NCBI RefSeq assembly: GCF_030463565.1
Contig: NC_134643.1
Location: 123,858,309-123,922,308, forward strand
Length of the DNA: 64,000 nt
Reading direction: 5' to 3'
Origin: Pelecanus crispus
Taxonomy: Eukaryota > Chordata > Aves > Pelecaniformes > Pelecanidae
Each line of letters begins with the position of its first letter. Within the stretch, counting starts at the first letter, position 1. Below the pieces are notes generated by a model. The model was not told the origin of the DNA, did not search any database, and worked only from the letters and a program-made list of their open reading frames with translations. Positions 51,101-63,100 of this stretch are shown in pieces. The translations under genes and the position numbers were made by a program.

Positions 51101-54100
51101 TAAGCTGTATTTTAAGTGAGCCAGTTATTAATTATTTTACTTGCCTAGTTTAATGACAGAACACTTCTTTAATAACTTAGAGTATATTTGTGAGAAGTGC
51201 CTTGCACAATAAAACTTAAAACAGACACCTTCAGTCTTCGGTATTGTTTTCATATCTTTGCACTTGCAAATTTGAAACTTAAAAGTTTAGGAATCTTTTA
51301 AAAGCTTTCAAACAAAATTACCAATAATAACCACCACCTAATATACCAACGTCTTCCCATTTGTTATCCAACTTTTAAACCTCCCTAACACCAAACCAAG
51401 ACTAAAATGTTTATACATAAGAGTCCCGAAATACATTTTTGGTGTATTGGCACAACTTTTTTTTTTTTTTTCCCTGCAAACACCGTGGCTATTAAGTTTT
51501 GGTTGTGCATTCATGGACACATGGCATTTTGGTTTAGTCTGTTCCAAATAGAGAATTGCTCTCAAACTACCTGAGAAGGACTAACAGTCATCTACATGAT
51601 AACTGTTTTTCTGCTAGAGGTTTAAAAATCATTAAAACTTTACTCTGAGATAAATGCTCAAAAAAATATGTATCTGTCTTCTTTCCTTGTAAAGGGGACA
51701 AGGCTGGAAGCACTGTTCAGATTCTCTGTCATGTGGCATCTGACCAGAGAGATCCAAGGCAGCAGAGTGACTTCTCACAATCGGTCCTTTGATAGGTATT
51801 TCCCATTTCCGCTGGCTTACACTTACCTCTATATATTTAATTATATCATGCTTTGTTCTGTTCTTTTTTTCTGAGGTGGAAGAAAGTTCTCTGTAGAGAG
51901 AACAAAAAATGAGCAAAAGGAAGATCTTCAACTTTCTTGCACTACTACCTTTGCAAAGCAGTCTGTGCATGGTGCACTTTCTTGTGTGAAGGAATTTTCT
52001 GTAAAAACAGAAAGAGCTTCATATATGAAGAGTAGCTTGCAGACAAGTTTCTGCATAGCAGATATTTTTTATCTTGGAGTGGGTTAGATTTTTTCCCAAA
52101 GAAAATAGAACCAGCTACTTGTGGGAAAAAAAATAATTAAAGTTATTTCAGTTTTACTTCCTGTTTATGAGATCATAACCCTTGTATAAAATGAGACAAA
52201 AGCATTAAGAGTCTTTCTAAATAAATATGTGAAAGAACTTCAAAATATGCTGTTCTTCTAGAGTGTGAGTATATGTGTGGCCTTGCTTCTACAAACGCAT
52301 ATGTACTTGACCCCAACTCAGGAAAATGTGCATGGTCAAGCTATTGTTAGCAGACATGAACCATTGGCTGGTGCTTACTTGAACATGCACTGTGTCTGTT
52401 CCCTGCCACTATTTTGTTGTTTGCATTAACTTTTTTAGGGATTTCAATTGTACTTCTTCATTCTGATTTCTCCACTCAGGTCTCTGTTTGTCGTACTGGA
52501 CAGTCTCAATTGTTCAGATGGTGCAATTGGTGCTGCAGCACAGGGCTGGCTGATCCGTGCTCTTTCACTTAATGATGTTGCACGGATTCTTGAACCAGTC
52601 CTGCTGCTGCTGCTTCATCCAAAGACACAGCGCACGTCCATCCACTACATCAAACAGAAAAATTCAGCAGGTAAAACTGTTCTTGGACTGAAACTGTAAG
52701 TGCTAACATAGCATTGCATACTCCTGAACACCTACTGAAGGTAGTCTCTGAAGTGCGATGGCATCCTATTACCCTGCATTGTCTTGTATCAGTTCTACAG
52801 ATTCCTCCTCATCCAAGTACCTCTAGTGATGCCTAAAACAGAGTTCAGGAGTAAGTCATGCTAGTTGAAGGCCTAGTGATCATTTCTATTATGGTGGCTG
52901 CACCTACACTGTTGGTTTGGATTGCTCCCTGCTTTGCTCTGGGATCTTGTCCCACACTTCTCATTGCCATTCCCAGATGATCCACACTGCATGTGTGTTC
53001 ACTGTTCACAGGATCCCTTCTTGAGCAAAACTAGGTCTGCAACCAAATGAAATCCAGGAGCAGTTTGGTGACTATGTCAGTCCAGGAACTGTTCCAGTAG
53101 GCAGGATGGACAGGCAAATCTCACTCTCTCCACCCAGTCTTACCCCAGCACACCATGCACCCTCATACCAGGTTTCTTTATTCAGAATATTTTTTGTTAA
53201 TGATACCCTCAGCATTATGTTAAAATAATCAGACAGGCTGTGAGGAACATCATGCTGTTTAGGGCACACCACACAAAAAAACCCACCTAATTCTGCTAGT
53301 TTCTGAAAAATAAAATGTCTTTGTCCAAAGAAGATCCGTCTTGATTCAAGAGGAGAGCTGAGCCCTTGTGGCATATGTCTTGAGGTATCCCAGAGCTAGG
53401 ATATAGAAGCAAGGAGAGGTGTTTGGAATTGAAGATGACCTCCAGCCACCCAAATTTAGGAATGTGGCAGGGTGTCTTTACCTTGACAGGCTAAATTTGA
53501 CAGCTGGAAGATGTCCATTTTAAGACCTGTAATGACAACCATTGTGAACCACATAGGATCTATGTGTCAAATGTGGAACAGACAAGTGTGACAGAGACTT
53601 GTAGGGAGCAGCTGAGGAAGACTGAGACAGGTATGGAGCCAGGGTTTGCTCCAAGTGCGGAGTCCTGTGAAGGCTGGCAGTCTGTTCAGGTTTGGGATTG
53701 CTGGGAGCAGTATGGATATGACACACTCTGCACCATTTGGCCCAAGTAGCCAAGGTTGTTTCCTGGAGCAGAGCAGGAATACAGTGGAGAAGTGTCCGGC
53801 AGTTTCATGTAAAGAAACTTCTGTGTCACCTGTCTGTCTTATTACTATTAACCTAGCTGTTGGCTTGCATAATTGTTTTTCTGTCTTGATTGGCCAATAG
53901 TTAGATGGCAGACATTTATAGCATCCAAAGAGACCTGTTTATTAGATGCTATACAAACACAGAGCTAATATGTTCCTTCCTTGTTCCACAGCATGTTATC
54001 AAGGAAAACATTAGCTCTTAAAAAAAAAAAAAAAAAAAAAAAATTTCCTCTGTTGCTGTCTTCCTCATTTCCCTCCTGATCTCAAAAAACATTTTATGCT

Positions 54101-57100
54101 CAGGAAGCATGAAAAAAAAATGTCACATCTAGGGAGTCATAGTGTAAGAGCATGTACTTTATGTTTTGATCCTATTCTCTTGCACTTACAGTAGGTTAAG
54201 ACGGCTCTACTACTTTAAAAAAAAGATAATTCATGCCTAACCCAGTTTTTCTTAGCTCCACTTGTTAAAATTAATAGTAGAATAGAGAAGAGTAGCTTTT
54301 TAACCTTTTTTTTCTTACAAGGATTTATTCACTGTAAAGCATGTTGTGTGAGATACATGATTATATGCTCTGTTTGAAAAAAAAACCACAACTTTTTTTT
54401 CAGAAGATATACGTGATTGGCTTTCCAACAAAAAGGCCTCTTTGAAAGAGTCTGGCATCTCTGAGAGCAATTCTGAGGAAAACCTTCCATTGAGCCAGTT
54501 TACTACTGTGGATAGAGAAGCAATTTGGGCAGAAGTGGAAAAAGATCCAGAGAGGCTGGAGTTAAAAACTGAACAGTCTGAAAATGATGGCTCTTGTAAT
54601 CCAGTAACTTCACATGAAGCAGATGGTGACCAAGATAACAGTGAGCACACAGAATCAGCAGACACCAGCACAGGCCATGACACTGAAAATACATCCTCTT
54701 TTTCTCCTTCTCTGGAGCTGCAAGAAATGAGCAATGAGGACAATGACAGTGCTGCAACCGACGGCAAAGAGACCACAAACCACGTGAGTTCTCTCAACAT
54801 GTGCCTTCCTGAAAGCTCTAAATCCAGTGCAGTGCTAAACCTTGTGCGTGCTGACTCTGAGAGGACTCAAGCATCAGAGTCTCTGTCAAGTGATGAAGAG
54901 GTGGACTTGGAACTCCAGGAAATTACCCATTCTAGGTTGCTCAAGCAGCAGAAGGAAAAACAGGAGATGATTGAGGCTTTGTTCAAACACATGCTGCTAT
55001 ATTTGCAGCCTTATGATTCTAAGAGGGTATTGTATGCTTTTTCTGTTCTGGAGGCAGTACTTAAAACAAACCCTAAAGAATTTATTGAAGCTGTAGCTAG
55101 TACAAGCATGGATACCAGCTCCACAGCACATTTGAATCTTATTTACAATCTCTTAGCTCGCCATCAGGAAGCTCTTGTAGGGCAGAGTTTTTATGGCAAG
55201 CTTCAGACTCAGTCCCCAACCATGTGTCCCCATTCTCTTCTAATAGAATTGCTCACTTACCTCTGTCTCAGTTTTCTGCGCTCATATTATCCATGCTACT
55301 TGAAGGTCACACACAGAGATGTGCTTGGCAACAGAGATGTTCAGGTAAAAAGTGTGGAAGTCCTGATTAGAATGATGACACAGCTAACTACCATGGCAAA
55401 GGCAGCAGAGAATAAGAGTGTAGAGTTCATACGGAATTTGCTAGGAAGATGCAAAATTCAGGAGTTTGTTCTTCTTTCTTTGTCTGCATCTATGTATACA
55501 AGTCAGAAACGGTACGAACTGCTTATGGCAGATGGAGTTAATAATGTACCTGAAGAAGAACTCTTTGAAGAGAGCCTAATCAATTTTGGGCATGATCAAA
55601 TATGGAGCGAACACCCACTCCAGATTGAGTTGCTGAAGCTCTTGCAGGTATTGATTGTCTTGGAGCACCATCTTGGACAGACTCACGAGGAGCAGGACAA
55701 TCAGCCAGACCTCTCTAAGGAATGGCAGCAGGCTCTTAATTTCCAGCAGGCTATTGGTGCAATGCAATATGTCTATCCGCACCCAATAACTTCACAGGGA
55801 TTATTTGTCTCTGCTGTGGTTAGAGGTTTGCAACCAGAGTATGGCTATGGGATGCATCCCACTTGGGTAGGCTTAGTCACATGTTCCCTGCCCTATTTTG
55901 GGAAGTCTTTAGGTTGGACTGTGGCACCATTTGTTGTACAGATATGTAAAAACCTGGATGAGCTTGTCAAACAGTATGAAAATGAAGCTGTGAAGACATC
56001 TGCAAAAACATCTGCAAGGTAAGAAGAGTCTGCAGTGTTGGATTTGTTATGCTGAATTTTAAGTTCCTCTTCCTAGAGTGTAGTGCGTAGTAATTTACTA
56101 GTTTAGTATTGTGGCTCCCAGAGTTTGATCCTCAAACCCTGCTGCACATGCAGGCATCTGTCCCTTGAGCCCAGGTGTGGTGGAGGCAATATTGTTGCAG
56201 CAGGGCTCACTGCGGTTGCAAGAAAGACCAGCAGCTGTGGTTTCCCTCTGCCTGCCATCCAAATAAAAAGAAGTTCCCAGTTTTGAAAAAAAAATGAGGA
56301 TTTTGGAGGACTAATTGGGGAGGGACATCCTGGAGAAGAAAAAAAACAGTGATACTGTTCAGAACAGGCAGTAAATTAAAGGACTAGGGAAAAATAATTA
56401 GACATGAAAGATTTATGGTCAGGTGTGGAATAGTATTCTAAAAGATGTAGACAAGGAAACAGGGTTGTCCAAGCATAGTTTGTGAATCCTTTGGTTTGCT
56501 ATTCCTGTCTGGTCATTCCAGTATTCTTTTAACCATTCAATAGAAACAGATTTTTAATCTGTTTTCTAATCAAGGAAATACCACTTGGCCTGTTAACCTT
56601 CCTTCTCCCTTCCTCCCCCCCCCCCCCCCCCTTTTTTTTTTTCCCCCTACAAAGCTTAACTTCTAAAAGAGAAAATGTTACACCTGATTATCCACTAACC
56701 CTTTTGGAAGGTCTGACGGCCATCGGTCACTTCTGCCTTCTGGATCACCCTACCCAAACTAAAAAGGTAAGTGCTTAATGCCTACCACTCACTTGATGCC
56801 TCAGCACCAGTTTGTCCAAGTATGCATCCCTTTTTCATTCAGAGGTGAATATAAGTAGTGAAGCGGCACTTGTACAAGAAGATAAGCTTAGAGAAACCTC
56901 ATAGCACACCAAAAGAAGTGAACTAAGTAAAAGTGTAAGGGAGGGGGACTGAACTTAATTTTTTTATTTGAAGACAGGAAAGTTAATTTTAAGCAGATGT
57001 TCATGATGGTCTTGGTCACGCAAATATTAGTCCTGTGGAGCTTGTCTACAGTTGCTCTGTCATTAAAAAAGTCTTCTATTTTCTTTTGAGTTCATAACAT

Positions 57101-60100
57101 GCTGATGTGTTCTCTACAATTTTTGTTCCTATAACATTTGTCAGAAGAGGATATTATCCTACCAATTTTCTAGACAAATCAGTTCTCTCTCTGCCAAAAT
57201 AATGAATAGCAAATTCAGTAGACTTTAATAGCAGCAGTGTATTTCAGAAATAGAATGGTTGAATTCTTTTTAAAGTTGTCATTACAAAAGTTCACTATAA
57301 TTCTCCTAATTATAGAATAAGAGCAGTCACTCTCTGGTGCATAATATAATGTATTTTAATATTCATATTTTTGTTTTTTCTAGTCGTCATGTTTAGCTGA
57401 ACCTGCCAACTTGAGAAACGCTAGGAATGCCATTTTGGAAGAATTGCCTCGCATTATTAATACCATGTCCCTCCTTTGGAGCGTTATAAAGAAGGAAGAC
57501 TCTCAAAAAAGACCAACTGACTTCTTTGGAACAACTAAAGGCTCTTCTTCAGTCTACTTTAAAGCAACCAAAGTAGGAGTTCTTTTAAACTGCTGTGTAT
57601 CTCATCATCCTTATCATCCCCTCCCTTACCAGTGCATTTTACACAGAGTTCATAGGAATAGTTTTGGCATTCCCAGAATGATATTGGGCCATAAAGAATT
57701 TTTGAAGAACTCTCATGAGCTACAGACTTGCACAGTACCTACCTACAAAAGTAGATTTTTCCCTGTTCTTTTTGCCCATCTGCACCCTTACCTGATCTGT
57801 TTAATGTTCTACTTTTTTTGTGAGCTTCAGACGCCTCTGAATTGTCTGCACCTCCCGCAGGCAGTAGAACATGTACCTGAAGGAGTAAAAATACTAGGCT
57901 TTTCCCTTCTTCTGTGGATATTGGTGAATGATAGTAGTGAAAAATACCTGTAAGAGAAGAGAGAATATAACACAAGAAGTTATTTTTTCTATTTTTGCAA
58001 TCTGTTTTCCAACAAATGTGTCTTCCATTTGTAAGAAGGATACACTAACTCATAAATAAATTAGCAAAACTAGTCTGACTGCCACGTATATAAAGAGATT
58101 CTTTTGTTGTTGTGTATTTTCTGAACATCTTGGGAAAAGGAAGAATGTTTTACAGACTATAAGATAGCCTTTGACTTGCAAAGTTTAGCATTGACTGTTA
58201 TTTTTCCCCCTCTGTAGACATTAAGAACTAAAATACTGGACTTCATGAATCCATTGACAGCACATCTTGGAATCCAGTTGATGGCAGCAATTGCAGCAGT
58301 ATGGAATAGCAAGAAACCTCATAGGAATCAAAGTAAAATCAAGGTGAAACTAAAGAAAAGCACCCTTAGTTTTCCAACGTAAAGGCAAATGTTACATTTA
58401 TATGATCAGTTCTAAACTCTGGGCTTGTTTATAGATTCTTTGGGTTTTTTTACATGTGACAACATCAAGCCACTGAAAAATCTGAAACGCTCTTATTTAT
58501 ATGTAATTCCACAAAGCATCAGGACTACAATTAAACCTAAATAAATAATAAAATAAAAAGGACAGCGTGGCAGTTTGTCTGATAGTAATAGCCATTTTTT
58601 ATTCAATACTGGATTGTAATCTTAGGATTGCAACTTTCCAATTATGCTTTGAAGATCTTGGATCAGCTCCATTTCCAGAGAAATGTTAGAGTTGTAGTAT
58701 TCTCTGGAACTAAGCATTTATTCTGAGCAGAACACCTCTTTCTTTTCTGCTTTCATTTGAGCATAATGAAGCTGTTTTCATGAAGGTGTTGGGAGAAGAT
58801 CTGTGTGTGACACATTGTTGCATGCTTGATCTAACTTGTCGAACTTATGTTTTGTATAAGTATTGATATTTGAATAATCGCACAAAAAGCTATTTTTCAA
58901 CTTCATGGTTTGCCTGGTACAGTGATCTGAGGGGTGTCTCTTCTGTTTTGGTTTTTTCAGATTCTTCCAGTGGCTAGTGCATCTCAGCTTATTCTTGTGG
59001 ACTTAATATGTGCACTTAACACATTGAAAATTGACACTATATTATATCTAGTCAAAGAGGTAGTCAAGAAACCATCACAAATCAAGGGCGAAGAGGTAAC
59101 CATGAAGATAATACCATTTTCTTAATATATTCTATTCTAGATCTATTCCAATGTGTCTTCTAAATATTGTTAGAAGGAAAGTTTGAGGGTTTTTTTTTAA
59201 ATGTGTGATCTCTTTTGCTCCTGAATAAGTTACCATTTTAGAATATGGGTTTCTGTGTTTTGATCCATCAATGTAAGTAGGTTCTTCAGAATATCTTGCT
59301 AGAGAAGTTGCTGGTAAGGAAAAGGTGTGGGGTCCTCCAGTACTGAAGATGATGACAGTTTTCAGAAAGCTGCTGCAGATATACAACTCAGTGATGCATA
59401 TCTGTCTCTCTACCCTTACCTGAACAGTTAGAAGTACTTCACATTGAGTCTGCTATCTTCCAACTTGCTTTCAAGGAAACTATTTTTGCTACCCTGCACG
59501 TCATTCTAGGAGCTCCTATAGCTCTGAATAAACTATAGCAGATATTCCAAAGTAATGTGACTGCTTCTGAACTAGAGTCCTCTATTAAAGCTCTGAATTC
59601 CCTCTTACTGCTGTATAGATCATTTTATCATAATTGGTCACCTGTTGGAGTACAAGTGGCTTCTAAGAAGGGTGTGTTAACCATTGAACACAAGTATTCA
59701 ACAGCTTGGACCTTCTTTTTTTTTTTTTCTGATGGTAAATAATTGCAGTTTTGCTTTTATTTTTCAGAAATCTTCTCTTGTAGATATTCCAGTGCTGCAG
59801 TTCAGTTATGCTTTCATTCAAAGGTAATTCAGTCATTATAAAAGAGAATTTTCCATTTGACTCTAGTTAGGATAACAGACAGCATCACTATTTTTGCTTT
59901 ACTTTGATCTTCGTGTCACAATGTCACAGAACACCTTTATGTAGGAAATGGTTATTGCCACTTCATTGTTAAGTAACAGATAGGCACAGAATAACTGGGC
60001 TATGACATTATGTTCCATTGATCGGTTGATAATGCCAGTCTGAAAGCCTTATTTCCTACTAATAGAGCAACATACTTCAGGCATCTGATTTGCAAGATAC

Positions 60101-63100
60101 TTGTATAATTTCTTATGGTCTTTCTCCTTATCTGTTCTGTGTTGCCAGATGATTGGTAGAGATGATAGAGAACTTCTACATTCAATAAAACTGCTATGGC
60201 TGCAGTCTGTGCTGGACATGTAGTAGGTCAGGCAGTTGACTGGAAATATTCCTTTGATCAAAACCCTTCTTCACATACTTGGCTTTTCTCATATGGAAGC
60301 CTTGGGATGTATCAGACTGTACAATATACTGTATGCAATAAGCTATGTAGATAACGTAAGCTGGCATGCAGTGGAGTGGTTAGCTAAACTTTATTCCTTT
60401 TCCTTCCCCTGAAGACCCAGCCCTCTTACAGTGCTGGCTGGCATACTGCATGTGCTGCTAACGTTTACTGCTGTATGCATATTGCCTGTGCTGCAGGATA
60501 TTTATACCATGTTGTTGGATCAGTTAGGAAGGGGCAGGATATAAAGGGCTGATCCTGATGGAAGCTTATAGGCCACCAAGTTACACATGTATGTTGGTTT
60601 TTGGCTTTTTTCCTTAACTCTAACTTCAGGCTTGGGTGTGTTTTGGTATTGCTTTTTTGGCAGACTGCCTGTCTCAGCCTTGCAGGAGAACTTCCAGTCC
60701 TTATTAGGACTTCTCAAAGAGTCTGTGCAGTTGAACTTGGCTCCTCCTGGACACTTTCTTCTTCTCAGGTACTGCATAAGAGAGAAGAAAGTTTATAGAT
60801 GCATTGAGTAGACCTGTCCAATTGCTAACTCGGAGTGAATTGATTTTCCCACAGTACTCTGAATGACTTTGTGACTAGGACACCTACTCTAGAAAACAAA
60901 AAAGACCAAAAAGACTTGCAGGTACAGTGTATACATGTATATCTTTTAGTTCATAAATCTGGCACTGTACATCTAAGTAAAAGTGGAGATGGCCCGATCT
61001 GAATTCACCTATGCTTTTAGAATGTGTGAAGGTGCACCCACACGTTGTTGCTTAGGCCTGGTAAATATGGGAGACTCAAATATGAGAGACATGATGCACA
61101 GAATGTCTCTGACAAAATTTTGTCAAAAATGCATGAAATCACAGTGGTAACGATGGACTTTTCAAAGCTATTTTCCTTGGGTAATTTTATGATTTTTCTC
61201 AGAATTTAAATCGTAACACAAGCATGATGTCATGAGTTCATATCATATGTGTAAGTATTGAAATCTCAAAACTATCTAGGAAAATTAGTAGCGTAATTAT
61301 CCTTGAAGCTCACAGCTGTGTTTGGCAATGTAAATGATTGTCAGCTCACCTTTTATGTAAAGAAGGGGTGGAGTAAAGCAGGATTCTCTTCCTATACTGA
61401 TTGTGATTTCACCAGAACAATTTAAGCACTACCCACATAGGTGGTTTTGGCTCTGAGCCAACATAATGCTACCTATGAGGTGAGACAGTGTTTTGGTTAC
61501 TTTAGTGTGCCAACAGAGAAATTAAGTCTCCACTTCTGCTTCAGAGACTGGCCAGCAAAATGATGATGATGATAAAAAGACAGTTTTGCTGTCTTACCAT
61601 CTTATAGCCTCTTCACAAGTGACCTCTGCTTTGGATACTGGGGATTTGGTTTCCTTAGAGTGACCAGCTTCTCATTTCACTGGGAATTAAATATGCTGAA
61701 GTGTGACTATGCACATATTCTGATGCTATGTCTTGCTTACCTCTAATAGAAAGACTGAAATATGAACAGATGGATTGCCAAAAAACCCTGCCTCACTTAA
61801 GGGTCTGCCTCACTTAATGTTCTCCAAATATAAAAGGAATAAAAAGGAACAGTGTTCAAAACAATAAAGGCACTGGTATGCCATTTCTGAGGGCAATTCA
61901 ATCTGAACAATTCAAATCATGTCTTTGAGAGATGACAGCTAATGTGTAGCATGGTAGGACTGATGCCAAATTGATACTATGTTAATGGTAATGGCTTGCA
62001 TGGAAAATCATGACTGAAACCTCCATGATAAGCTAACTTAAAGTTTTTCCTGCTTCTCATTTTCTTGCCTGTTCTTATTTGAAGTGCGCAGTAGTTAGTT
62101 ATCTTGAGAGCACAGACAGTTAAATCGGAGAAGTATTTACGTTTCTAAGAGATAAAAGTGCCTAGTCCTGATCCTTCTGACATGTTCCATATAAAGAGGA
62201 CTTTGCTGGATTGGCCAAGTGGTGATAGCTTTCATCTGATGCCACGTTGTCTGGTTATATTATAGGAGGTGACCCAAAAAATCTTGGAGGCTGTAGGGAC
62301 TGTTGCTGGTTCTTCTCTGGAACAGACTAGCTGGCTGAGCCGGAATTTAGAAGTGAAAGCTCAGCCTCAGATTTTACCAGATGACTTCAACATTGAAGAT
62401 GTGAAAGGTAATGTGGTTTTGTCTGACTTTCTGCTGCTTTTTCTCTTCTGCTTAAGTCAGTGAAGAGTACAAGGTGTTTGATAGTGTGTAGTTTGCATGA
62501 GAAGGGAGTAATACAGACAAAAAGGTAAACCCAAAAATATGCATTCTCCTCCAATAACAGCGTCAACCTAAGCGGGTTTAGTAAATACATAACACAGAGG
62601 AAAACGTACTGCAGGTGCATGCAATACATGCGACAGAACAGCAGGGGGAAAGAGGTACATCACTGTGGCAACATGCGCAGAAGCATTTGACTGTAATACC
62701 AATAGGCAAGTAACAGTTCTGTTTGGGAAGAAAATTAGCAAACAGCAAAATTTAAACATGTCTTGTCTGAAGGGAAAACTAAATTATTTTGCCTCTTTTA
62801 GATACATCAGTGGCACCATCTTCAATGGTTTCTGCCTCTGCTCCTTCGATATACAGTGTCCAAGCTCTTTCTCTCCTTGCAGAAGTAAGTAGGAACAGTT
62901 TTGTCGTTACTGCTCTCATCTGTGGGGTGGTTGTTTATTGATATTACTGAGCAGCGGAATACATTAGGTTTTCCTGGTAGATTAAATGGGAGCTTAAATC
63001 TTTATTTAATTATGTGCCATTTATTTAATTATTTATGTGCCATCCCATGTGCACACGCATTCTAGCCTGAAATATGGCATGCTTTCCCCTTTTGTCAGAA

